DNA of 64,000 nucleotides, from NCBI RefSeq assembly GCF_000765905.2, contig NZ_JRPL02000002.1, forward strand, positions 62,001 through 126,000, given 5' to 3'. Shown here in pieces: positions 1-6,853 of this stretch. Numbering within the stretch: the stretch's first letter is position 1; each line of letters opens with the position of its first letter. The notes under the pieces were generated by a model. That model was not told the origin of the DNA and did no database searches. It saw only the letters and a list, made by a program, of their open reading frames with translations. The stretch comes from Helicobacter trogontum (lineage in GTDB: Bacteria > Campylobacterota > Campylobacteria > Campylobacterales > Helicobacteraceae). The position numbers were made by a program, and so were the translations under genes.

Positions 1-131
1 TAGTTGTAGATAAAAAAGATTCGCCTATTGCTTCACGTATTATAGGGGATTATCTTGTTGCAGAAACAACAGCTAATAACTTTACAATACGCATAGGAGA
101 TGCTTATGTTTGTGTAAGGAAAAAGAAATGA
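1..131 (+). CDS. virB9: VirB9 outer-membrane-complex protein, C-terminal end only
   Basis: Only the last 42 or so codons are in the window, read in the frame that begins at base 3 and ending at the TGA at 129-131. The tail contains IIGDYLVAE followed by RIGDAYVCVR, which resembles the C-terminal lobe of VirB9/TrbG/CagX proteins, where the chain packs against VirB10. VirB9 is a periplasmic and outer-membrane component of the type IV secretion core complex. The stop overlaps the start of virB10 (ATGA arrangement), which supports the assignment and suggests translational coupling. No start or signal peptide can be seen because they lie upstream. The call rests on the short tail plus context. Confidence 0.75.
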   Translation, partial: VVDKKDSPIASRIIGDYLVAETTANNFTIRIGDAYVCVRKKK

Positions 132-1471
132 AAGCAAGAGTATTGAACACATTGTCTTTTTCTTTTGTGCTTTGTTTAGCATTAATGCAACAAAGTATAG
201 CAGAAAGTCCGCTTAAAATAAGCAATAACCAAAACAATGCACAAAAAGATAACTTAGATTATTTGCTTGATGATTATAAAACCAAATTTCCTGTAAATGA
301 TTATATATGGCAGAAAGAAAAGCCACAACAAAGTGCATATGATTATTTTAATAAGCAACAAAATGATAAGTCTAATAAGTCTATTTCATTAGATCCACAT
401 CAGCAATCATTAAAAACACGAATGCTGCAAGAACAAAACAGACTACAACAAGCAATGCAATACAATAAACAAATAGTAGAACAACAAAACAAACAACAAA
501 CAAAAAATACAAAAATGACCAAGATACATACCAATCACACAAACAAACCAAAATCAAATATCAATAAAACATCACCAAAAAACATAGACATGGAAGTGTT
601 GTTTTTAGAGGCAATGGAGGAAAAGAATCCATTGTTTGCAGAATATGGAGATGAAGACTTTAATCTCAATTATGCAACCGCTATGGGATTAGGCAATGCT
701 AATAATATAAGTGATTATGGCAATTTATTTAGAGACTCATATCTTGGAGGGCGAGGCAATACTCAAATGCAAGAGGATAGCACGACAAAATATGGAGATT
801 CTCATTTCTCTAATCAAGAAAACATAGATGAAGCCACAAACGAACACAAGCTATATCGCACAATAACAGCAGGTAAACTTATACCATGTATTCTACTTAC
901 ACCTATTAATAGTGAGATTGAGGGATTAGTATCTGCACAAGTAGAACAAGATATATATGCACATATGGGTAGAGCAGTGCTAATTCCTAGAGGCAGTAAA
1001 GTTATAGGTTTTTATAAAAATGACAATGAAATAGGACAAAGTAGAATTCAAATTGTATGGAGAGAAATTATTACGCCACAAGGCGTAAATATTATTCTTA
1101 CAAATGCAGTAGCAAGTGATAGTGAGGGGTATGCAGGAGCTAAAGGACACTTAAATAATCGTTATTGGCAACTCTATGGCATGGGAATAACAATGCAAAC
1201 CTTAGCTAATGCCATTACTTTTGGAGTAGCAAATACAACACAAAAGCCTAATGCAAGTATAGGATCATCGTTCTATACAGGACAAATTCTAGCACAAAGT
1301 CAAAGTGATATAAATAATGTTTTAAGGCAAATTATCTCAAAGCAAAATGATATAAAACCTATTATTCAGATAAAAGCAGGTAGTAGGATTTATATCACGC
1401 CAACAGCACATATTTGGTTTCCAATACCAAGAAATAAAGAGACAATGGCAAGATATTTTGATGATGAATAA
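128..1471 (+). CDS. virB10: VirB10/TrbI-like type IV secretion core protein
   Basis: A 447-residue protein that should span the envelope and form the VirB7-9-10 channel core. An open frame begins at 110, but the ATG at 128 is preferred: it has an AAGGA site a few bases upstream, overlaps the virB9 stop, and starts directly with a hydrophobic membrane or signal segment (about residues 5-25). Residues about 30-150 are a Gln/Asn/Lys-rich low-complexity linker where other VirB10 proteins have a Pro-rich one. The C-terminal half (about 245-440) is the TrbI/VirB10 beta-barrel: LIPCILLTPINSE, then AVLIPRGSKVIG, and a final HIWFPIPR. Family membership is clear; the linker composition is unusual but fits the AT-rich genome. 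Confidence 0.93.
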   Translation: MKARVLNTLSFSFVLCLALMQQSIAESPLKISNNQNNAQKDNLDYLLDDYKTKFPVNDYIWQKEKPQQSAYDYFNKQQNDKSNKSISLDPHQQSLKTRMLQEQNRLQQAMQYNKQIVEQQNKQQTKNTKMTKIHTNHTNKPKSNINKTSPKNIDMEVLFLEAMEEKNPLFAEYGDEDFNLNYATAMGLGNANNISDYGNLFRDSYLGGRGNTQMQEDSTTKYGDSHFSNQENIDEATNEHKLYRTITAGKLIPCILLTPINSEIEGLVSAQVEQDIYAHMGRAVLIPRGSKVIGFYKNDNEIGQSRIQIVWREIITPQGVNIILTNAVASDSEGYAGAKGHLNNRYWQLYGMGITMQTLANAITFGVANTTQKPNASIGSSFYTGQILAQSQSDINNVLRQIISKQNDIKPIIQIKAGSRIYITPTAHIWFPIPRNKETMARYFDDE

Positions 1472-1494
1472 TAATTTTAATTAAGGAGATAGTT

Positions 1495-1788
1495 ATGCAA
1501 GATGATATACAAACACAACTAAATGAGGTAGATATTCAAAAAGAGCAAAAGAGAAGTTTAGAACAAAGAGAACAAGAGTTAGAGCAAAAAACTACTAAGG
1601 CTACACAAAAAATAACAGAAATAATGGAAGCCATAAAAGCACAAAATGTAATTAATACGAAAATCAATGAAATCAATAAACAAATAAATAAGCACAAAAA
1701 TAAAATAAAAAAGCTTATTGCCAAAAAAGAATTATTGGTTGAAAAATTAGAACAATATGCAAACAATCTAAAGGACTATCATGAGTAA
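1495..1788 (+). CDS. Small coiled-coil protein of unknown function between virB10 and virB11
   Basis: A 97-residue, highly charged protein made almost wholly of Lys, Glu, Gln, Asn and Ile with heptad-like spacing, so a single long coiled coil is likely. There is no signal peptide or membrane segment, which points to the cytoplasm. The start has a very good site (AAGGAGAT about 5 bases before the ATG). Its stop overlaps the virB11 start by 8 bases, so the two are probably translated together. I do not recognise a family. Its place between VirB10 and VirB11 suggests an accessory or chaperone-like role in the secretion machine, but that is only inference from position. Confidence 0.7.
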   Translation: MQDDIQTQLNEVDIQKEQKRSLEQREQELEQKTTKATQKITEIMEAIKAQNVINTKINEINKQINKHKNKIKKLIAKKELLVEKLEQYANNLKDYHE

Positions 1789-2797
1789 TGTAAATGTAGT
1801 GTTGGCACATAAGTTAGAAATATTAGATAAATATTTAAGACTTGAAGCAAATGAACTAATCTTTACAAGATCATGTGAGTTTTTTGTAGATTATGGTGAT
1901 AGGTGGGAGAGAATTGTAGATGAAAAGCTTGATTATGAATTTTTAACAAGCTTTTTACAACAACTTGCTACACGCAGACACCAACGCTTTAATGAGAAGT
2001 ATCCAAGCTTATCATGCGAATTACCACCACCTTATTTAAGATACAGAGTGCAAGCACAACATGAAAGTATCTTATTTAATAGTGATGTATCTATTTGTAT
2101 AAGGATTCCAAGTAATAAACGCTTTGAGTTAGAATCCTTTAAACTTAGTGATAAGCTGATACAACAAGGTTGGAATTATGACTTAATACGACAATTTATT
2201 AGAGATAAAAAGAATGTATTGGTCAGTGGAGGCACAGGTAGTGGTAAGACTTCATTTCTAAACTCATTAATGGGCGAAATTCCAAAAGAGGATAGAGTAG
2301 TAACTATTGAGGATAGCCAAGAGTTATTTATTGAAAATGAAAATAGAACTCAAATTGCAATACCTAAAGAGGAAGGCGTATATACCTATACCACTGCTAT
2401 TAATAATGCTATGAGATTACGACCAGATAGGCTATTTTTAGGTGAAATTGATATTAGAAATACATTGGCATTTCTAAGAGTTAATAATAGCGGACATGAG
2501 GGTAATCTCTCTACACTACATGCAAACAGCACAGAAGATTCTATCAATGCAATCATTACAAATTCTATGTTTAGCGGTATGAATACAAGCAGAGAGGCAA
2601 TGCTAGATTATATACGAAGTGCTATTGACTATATCATACAAATTGCAAGAGTAAAAAAAGAGAGAATAATAGTAGATATTCTTAATGTAAAAGAGTATTT
2701 AAAGCCTAGCCCACAATTAAATACACAGACATATCAAAGCAGTGCTAACAACATAAAAGCAGTAAGCGACACACATGAATGGGTAAAAAGCTATTAA
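1781..2797 (+). CDS. virB11: VirB11-family type IV secretion ATPase
   Basis: A 338-residue hexameric traffic ATPase that would sit on the cytoplasmic face of the secretion channel with VirB4 and VirD4. The N-terminal domain (about 1-125) is followed by the RecA-like domain with Walker A GGTGSGKT at residues 150-157, an Asp box (VVTIEDSQEL), a Walker B-like RLFLGEI stretch and a His box (HEGNLSTLHANS). Length matches H. pylori VirB11/HP0525-type proteins. The final 30 residues are polar and unconserved. It overlaps the preceding coiled-coil gene and precedes the MobC-like gene by 16 bases. Confidence 0.95.
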   Translation: MSNVNVVLAHKLEILDKYLRLEANELIFTRSCEFFVDYGDRWERIVDEKLDYEFLTSFLQQLATRRHQRFNEKYPSLSCELPPPYLRYRVQAQHESILFNSDVSICIRIPSNKRFELESFKLSDKLIQQGWNYDLIRQFIRDKKNVLVSGGTGSGKTSFLNSLMGEIPKEDRVVTIEDSQELFIENENRTQIAIPKEEGVYTYTTAINNAMRLRPDRLFLGEIDIRNTLAFLRVNNSGHEGNLSTLHANSTEDSINAIITNSMFSGMNTSREAMLDYIRSAIDYIIQIARVKKERIIVDILNVKEYLKPSPQLNTQTYQSSANNIKAVSDTHEWVKSY

Positions 2798-2813
2798 TCA
2801 TAAGGAAATAGAC

Positions 2814-3182
2814 ATGACTAAAACAAAAAGATTATGGATAAGAATTTCAAGCAGTGATTATACATTGCTTGAAAAACAAGCAGAGAAAAATAATCTTTCT
2901 AAAAGTCAATTAATACGACTTTACATTAGAAATGAAAAGATACAAAAGCTTATCACAACGCTTAATAGAAGCAATGCTATGCACCTAAAAATACTTTTAG
3001 AAATATCTCGTGTAGCAGGGAATATCAATCAAATTGCCTATCACTTAAATAGTGAAAAAATACAAAATCAAGAAGCATTTCATTTATTCTTAAAAGAGGC
3101 ACAAAACACAAAAAACATCTTTGCGTTTTTTAAGAATGAATCTAAAGAACATTTAAAAGAAATATCAAACATAATGGATTAA
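2814..3182 (+). CDS. MobC-like relaxosome protein (ribbon-helix-helix)
   Basis: A 122-residue protein that probably binds the transfer origin next to the relaxase. Residues about 5-40 look like a ribbon-helix-helix DNA-binding fold (beta strand LWIRISSSDY followed by two helices with LSKSQLIRLYI). The second half carries ISRVAGNINQIAYHLN, the hallmark stretch of the MobC mobilisation family. It lies between virB11 and virD4, one base before the virD4 start, which is a reasonable place for a relaxosome accessory factor since VirD4 receives the relaxosome. No relaxase is present in the window, so its partner must be encoded upstream. Family call is good; specificity is unknown. Confidence 0.8.
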   Translation: MTKTKRLWIRISSSDYTLLEKQAEKNNLSKSQLIRLYIRNEKIQKLITTLNRSNAMHLKILLEISRVAGNINQIAYHLNSEKIQNQEAFHLFLKEAQNTKNIFAFFKNESKEHLKEISNIMD

Positions 3183-3183
3183 C

Positions 3184-5148
3184 ATGCAAGAAAACAAATC
3201 AATTACACAAACCTTTCTTCGAGGCTTAACTATTATCTTAGTTTCTATACTTATGAGCATAGTAATTTACTATATAGCAAACGCATGGATATTTGATATT
3301 AATATACTTGATTATGCACAAAACTATGAGAATTTTATAATTACCATACAAAATATAGGTAACCCATATTTAAAACTCAAAGCCTATTATCCATTAGCAT
3401 ATAGCTTAACACCTTTTATATGTTGTATCGTATATTGGCTTATCTCTAATGAAACAATCAAAAATAGCTATGGTAATGCAAGGTTTGCTAAAGAAAAAGA
3501 CTTTAAAGAAATGGGATTTAATTTAGATTCTAAGGGAGTGCAGTTAGCATGTCTTGTAAAAGGAAAAAAGCGTATTCCTATATCTACACAAAAACCACTA
3601 GCTATTCTTATTGTGGCTCCAGCAGGAACAGGTAAAACAGCAAGTATAGCATTACCTAATCTTTTTTCATTGCCTAATTCATGCTTTGTATTAGATATTA
3701 AAGGAGAGTTATTGCAAAAGAGTGCGGGGTATAGACAAAAGCACTTCAATAATAAAATTCTAGTTTTTAGCCCCTTATCTAAGGATTCTAATACAATGTT
3801 TTTTAATCCATTTGATAATAAGATTATCAAAGATATGGATTTTGTAGAACTTATGCAGTTAGCAGATCAAGTTGCAGGAACTATCTTTGTGGGAGAAAAA
3901 GGAAAAGAAAATGATCATTGGATTGTATCAGCAAAAACACTCTTTACATTTTTTGCCTTATACAATATGCAGAAATTTAAACATACAACTTTAGGAGATT
4001 TATCACAAGCACCTAAAAAAGATTATTTTGATGAATTAGAGGGACAATGGAGAAAACAAGCAGTTATTGAACCAAATGAGGAAGACGATGACGAAAGCAA
4101 TCCTTTTGGAGAAGAACAAAAAGACCCGGAAGCAGATATTTTTAAGCTATGGCTACAACAAACAGCAGAGGATACAAGCCTTGATGATATTGTAAGAAAT
4201 CAAGCAAGAGCCTATTCAAAATATGCAGAAAATGAATTTGCAAGTATTAAATCTACTTATGATACTTTTATGAAAGTCTTTGCTAATCCTAGAGTAGCTA
4301 AAGCAACTTCTACAATGAGTTTTGATTATGAAGATTTGAGAGAACAAAAAATAACTTGTTATGTAGTTATACAAAGTGAGGATATGGATATTCTAGCACC
4401 ACTTGTTAGAATCTTAGTCGAGAGTTTTTTCAAAAAGCTAATGAAAAATGAAAATAGCGACCCAAATAAATTTATCTACTTCATCTTAGATGAATTTATT
4501 AGGTTTGGAAAAATGAGCTATTTGCTTGAAGCACCTGCATTGTGTAGAAGCTATGGATTAATTCCTATATACATTACACAAAGCTATGAGCAAATTAAAA
4601 AGTATTATGGTGATGATGATTTAAAGATTCTAAGGGCTAATGCTGCATTCCAAGTAGTATTTAGAATGAATAGCTTTGATGATGCTAAAACTTTAAGTGA
4701 TATGGTAGGTGATTTCACCAGAAAGAAATTATCTATTTCAAAGGATTCTATGGCTGTTTTGAAAAAGAATAATAGTATTAGCGAGGAGGGATACAAACTT
4801 ATTACCCCACAGGATATATTATCAAGCCCAGAGGGACAAGTATATGTGTTAGCAGGTGGATATTTAAACAGACCTATCAAAACACAAGCAAATCTATGGT
4901 TTAAAAACAAAGAACTAAATGGGGCAGATAAAATTCCTTATGACTTAGAAAACAAACATTTGCAAGAACATGCACAAGCAAATGCAGAAAAAAATCAAAA
5001 AGATATAAAAACAGAAAACGAAAGCACTAAAACCACGCAATTAGAACAACAAGAAATGGAGACAAACAGCAATGATATAAACAATAATGTAGAAAAACAA
5101 ATAAGTAATAATATGGAATACAATCCATTCAAATATAAGGAATATTAA
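3184..5148 (+). CDS. virD4: VirD4/TraG-type coupling protein
   Basis: A 654-residue membrane ATPase that recruits the relaxase-DNA complex to the secretion channel. Two membrane segments lie at about residues 12-34 and 70-90, then the cytoplasmic domain begins. Walker A is PAGTGKTA at about 146-153 and Walker B is within FIYFILDEF, followed by the TraG-type ITQSYEQIKKYYG stretch. An acidic insert (about 296-325, EEDDDESNPF) and an Asn/Gln/Lys-rich tail after about 585 are poorly conserved. It follows the MobC-like gene with a one-base gap. After it, a strong stem-loop (5171-5217) may end or attenuate transcription. Confidence 0.95.
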   Translation: MQENKSITQTFLRGLTIILVSILMSIVIYYIANAWIFDINILDYAQNYENFIITIQNIGNPYLKLKAYYPLAYSLTPFICCIVYWLISNETIKNSYGNARFAKEKDFKEMGFNLDSKGVQLACLVKGKKRIPISTQKPLAILIVAPAGTGKTASIALPNLFSLPNSCFVLDIKGELLQKSAGYRQKHFNNKILVFSPLSKDSNTMFFNPFDNKIIKDMDFVELMQLADQVAGTIFVGEKGKENDHWIVSAKTLFTFFALYNMQKFKHTTLGDLSQAPKKDYFDELEGQWRKQAVIEPNEEDDDESNPFGEEQKDPEADIFKLWLQQTAEDTSLDDIVRNQARAYSKYAENEFASIKSTYDTFMKVFANPRVAKATSTMSFDYEDLREQKITCYVVIQSEDMDILAPLVRILVESFFKKLMKNENSDPNKFIYFILDEFIRFGKMSYLLEAPALCRSYGLIPIYITQSYEQIKKYYGDDDLKILRANAAFQVVFRMNSFDDAKTLSDMVGDFTRKKLSISKDSMAVLKKNNSISEEGYKLITPQDILSSPEGQVYVLAGGYLNRPIKTQANLWFKNKELNGADKIPYDLENKHLQEHAQANAEKNQKDIKTENESTKTTQLEQQEMETNSNDINNNVEKQISNNMEYNPFKYKEY

Positions 5149-5170
5149 GATGGCATAAATATCAGAGTTA

Positions 5171-5217
5171 AAAAATCTCCTTCTAAGAATTATTTTAATT
5201 TTTAGAAAGAGATTTTT
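5171..5217 (+). repeat. Stem-loop with alternative pairing between virD4 and a small gene
   Basis: Arms of 16 bases at 5171-5186 and 5202-5217 pair with one internal mismatch around a 15-base loop. The right arm can instead pair with the ATCTCT just after it (AGAGAT-TTTTA-ATCTCT), giving a second, exclusive hairpin. This lies 30 bases before the next start codon at 5248. It could be a terminator/antiterminator switch or processing site; no long T run follows directly, so plain intrinsic termination is not certain. Confidence 0.5.
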
Positions 5218-5247
5218 AATCTCTAATTTTAACACAAAGGAAAAAAC

Positions 5248-5442
5248 ATGTTTGATGTCAAAGGCATGGGTAAAAAAGAATTTGAGGTATGGCAAGAAGG
5301 ACAAATATTTGCAAATATTGATGATGGAAAACTTGATATCCAATTTTCTAAAGATCAAATTGAAAATTCATTTATTATCTCAATAGATGAAATGTTTGCA
5401 ATGCCACAAGATGCTATTTTTTATGAACAAGAATTAATCTAA
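5248..5442 (+). CDS. Small acidic protein of unknown function
   Basis: A 64-residue protein with the start FDVKGMGKKEFEVW, then an alternating hydrophobic pattern (IFANIDDGKLDIQF, FIISIDEMFAM) that suggests a small beta-rich fold. It has a good site (AAAGGAAAA before the ATG), keeps normal codon use for the element, and is followed 15 bases later by the ArdC-N-like gene. No signal peptide or membrane segment. I do not recognise it. It is probably a real element gene because of its ribosome site and tight spacing. Confidence 0.6.
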   Translation: MFDVKGMGKKEFEVWQEGQIFANIDDGKLDIQFSKDQIENSFIISIDEMFAMPQDAIFYEQELI

Positions 5443-5457
5443 ATTAAGGAGGACAAA

Positions 5458-6261
5458 ATGGCAAATAATGAAATTAAAGCATGGAAAGAAAGAAGTAATG
5501 AGGAAAAACAAGAAAGTATTAATCAGTATAATAAAATGATTTTTGCTACCGCCATAAAACAAGGCAAAGAATTCTGGAAAGAAGATAAATCAATAGAGCA
5601 AATCAACAAAGATATGCCTTATAATCCAAAAACAGGAGAACCCTACATAGGAATAACTTCAGCATTATTGCAAGCAGTTGCAAAAATTAATGGCTATGAA
5701 ACAAATCAATTTATCACAATGAAACAGGCTAATACGTTAGGAGGTAAATTAAAACCATTAACCAATGAAAATGGACAACAGGTTATAAGCGAAAAAACAG
5801 GGAAGCCCCAATATTCACAAGGCGTGAAAATACCTCTTATGAAAACTTATGAATTAGTTCCAAAACTTAATGATAATAAACAACCAATAAAAGAAAATGG
5901 ACAACAAGTCTTTGTCAAACAATATTTATCAAAGCCTACACTAGAAACAACAACACTCTACCATGTTTCTCAATTTGATAATTTAGATCATTCTAAATTC
6001 AAGGAGAAAAATATGGAAAATGTAGAAAAACTAAGGTATGAAAACAGAAATACCGCAAAAGAACCAAAAATTGAGAAGCAGTTGCACCAAATAGGTTTGC
6101 ATGATAAGACAAGAATTGCATTACATGAGTATTTAAACGCTCAAAGTAAAGGCATTGATTATAAAGTTCCATTGATTGCAAAAACTAGAACTGACATGCA
6201 ATTGGAAAATCAAAAACAACAAAATAAAGCCCAACCTAAGAAAAAGGGCATGGAGAGATAA
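5458..6261 (+). CDS. ArdC N-terminal-domain-like ssDNA-binding protein, no peptidase domain
   Basis: A 267-residue cytoplasmic protein. The region about 15-190 resembles the N-terminal domain of ArdC antirestriction proteins and plasmid TraC-type primases: a partner-site stretch PYIGITSALL, then QFITMKQANTLGGKLK, then a strand ending TTTLYHVSQFDNLD. In ArdC this domain binds single-stranded DNA; the usual C-terminal metallopeptidase (HEXXH) is absent here and is replaced by a charged, Gln/Lys-rich tail. The gene has a strong AAGGAGG site and lies upstream of ssb and a topoisomerase, consistent with a role in protecting or handling incoming single-stranded DNA. Function is inferred from distant domain resemblance. 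Confidence 0.6.
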   Translation: MANNEIKAWKERSNEEKQESINQYNKMIFATAIKQGKEFWKEDKSIEQINKDMPYNPKTGEPYIGITSALLQAVAKINGYETNQFITMKQANTLGGKLKPLTNENGQQVISEKTGKPQYSQGVKIPLMKTYELVPKLNDNKQPIKENGQQVFVKQYLSKPTLETTTLYHVSQFDNLDHSKFKEKNMENVEKLRYENRNTAKEPKIEKQLHQIGLHDKTRIALHEYLNAQSKGIDYKVPLIAKTRTDMQLENQKQQNKAQPKKKGMER

Positions 6262-6297
6262 TTTGTGTCTTACATGATTGATATTTAAACCATGCGT

Positions 6298-6318
6298 AAG
6301 GAGGAAACAATGATTTAA
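6298..6318 (+). other. Perfect Shine-Dalgarno followed by a two-codon open frame
   Basis: AAGGAGG at 6298-6304 stands six bases before an ATG at 6310-6312, which is followed by one Ile codon and a TAA. The site is as strong as any in the element yet codes for only two residues. It may be a regulatory minimal frame, a decoy ribosome site, or the remnant of a deleted gene start. It opens the structured leader of ssb. Confidence 0.4.
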
Positions 6319-6384
6319 TTTTATATATTCTTTTAAGCAATAAATTCAGCTTATTTAACATATTTATACCTTTTATACATAACT

Positions 6385-6452
6385 ACATATAGGAATGCCT
6401 ATATGTTTTAAGTATTTATCAAAAGAGATAATCTCTTTTTTGCTAAATACTT
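6385..6452 (+). repeat. Two adjacent inverted repeats in the ssb leader
   Basis: The first is a perfect 9-bp palindrome pair (6385-6393 and 6398-6406) with a 4-base loop. The second is longer: 9-bp outer arms (6410-6418 and 6444-6452) enclose an 8-bp inner stem (6421-6428 and 6432-6439) with a 3-base loop. They end 15 bases before the ssb start. Possible roles are a transcription terminator or attenuator, a single-strand promoter/primase site of a conjugative leading region, or the transfer origin. The inner AGAGAT/ATCTCT stem recurs in the 5171-5217 hairpin. Confidence 0.6.
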
Positions 6453-6467
6453 TTTGAAAGGAAGCCA

Positions 6468-6839
6468 ATGAATAAAATGATCTTGAGTGGCAATCTTGCA
6501 AATATGGTTACGAAAAAGCATCTTAATAATGGTATGTGTGTAGCACAATCTACCTTAGCGTTAAATAATGTTATAAAAAAGAAAGATGGAAGCAAAGAAA
6601 ACGAAGTTTGCTATATTGACGTTATAGCATATGAAAAAATTGCAAAATTAATGTATGAATACACCACAAAAGGGACAAAAATACTCATAGAGGGGAAATT
6701 GAAACAAGATGTATGGCAAGATAATAGCGGAAACACAAAAAGCAAACATTATATCATTATTAAACGATTAGAAGTTTTAAACAACAAAACACAACAATCT
6801 AGTCAAACATCACCAACTTTCAAATCCACAAAACCATAA
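6468..6839 (+). CDS. ssb: Single-stranded DNA-binding protein, element-encoded
   Basis: A 123-residue OB-fold SSB. The start reads MNKMILSGNLANMVT, followed by the typical FINDV-like VCYIDVIAYEKIAKLMYEY and GTKILIEGKLKQDVWQD, all classic SSB stretches. The chain is shorter than chromosomal SSB (about 180 residues) and ends FKSTKP without the acidic DDDIPF tail that binds SSB partners, as is common for plasmid or element copies. It follows a structured leader and a GAAAGGAAG ribosome site, and precedes the topoisomerase gene by 14 bases. It should coat transferred single strands during conjugation. Confidence 0.92.
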   Translation: MNKMILSGNLANMVTKKHLNNGMCVAQSTLALNNVIKKKDGSKENEVCYIDVIAYEKIAKLMYEYTTKGTKILIEGKLKQDVWQDNSGNTKSKHYIIIKRLEVLNNKTQQSSQTSPTFKSTKP

Positions 6840-6853
6840 CATAAGGAATTGAC

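Noticed and set aside
3468-3830. Open frame of 120 codons on the - strand inside virD4
   Set aside because: Shadow of virD4; no ribosome site and composition of an antisense frame. The same applies to most short frames antisense to topA, flaA, argS, hypD and the Na+ transporter.
6385-6452. Calling the hairpins the transfer origin
   Set aside because: An oriT normally lies beside the relaxase/MobC genes with a nick-site word; neither relaxase nor a known nick site is visible here, so only the inverted repeats are reported.
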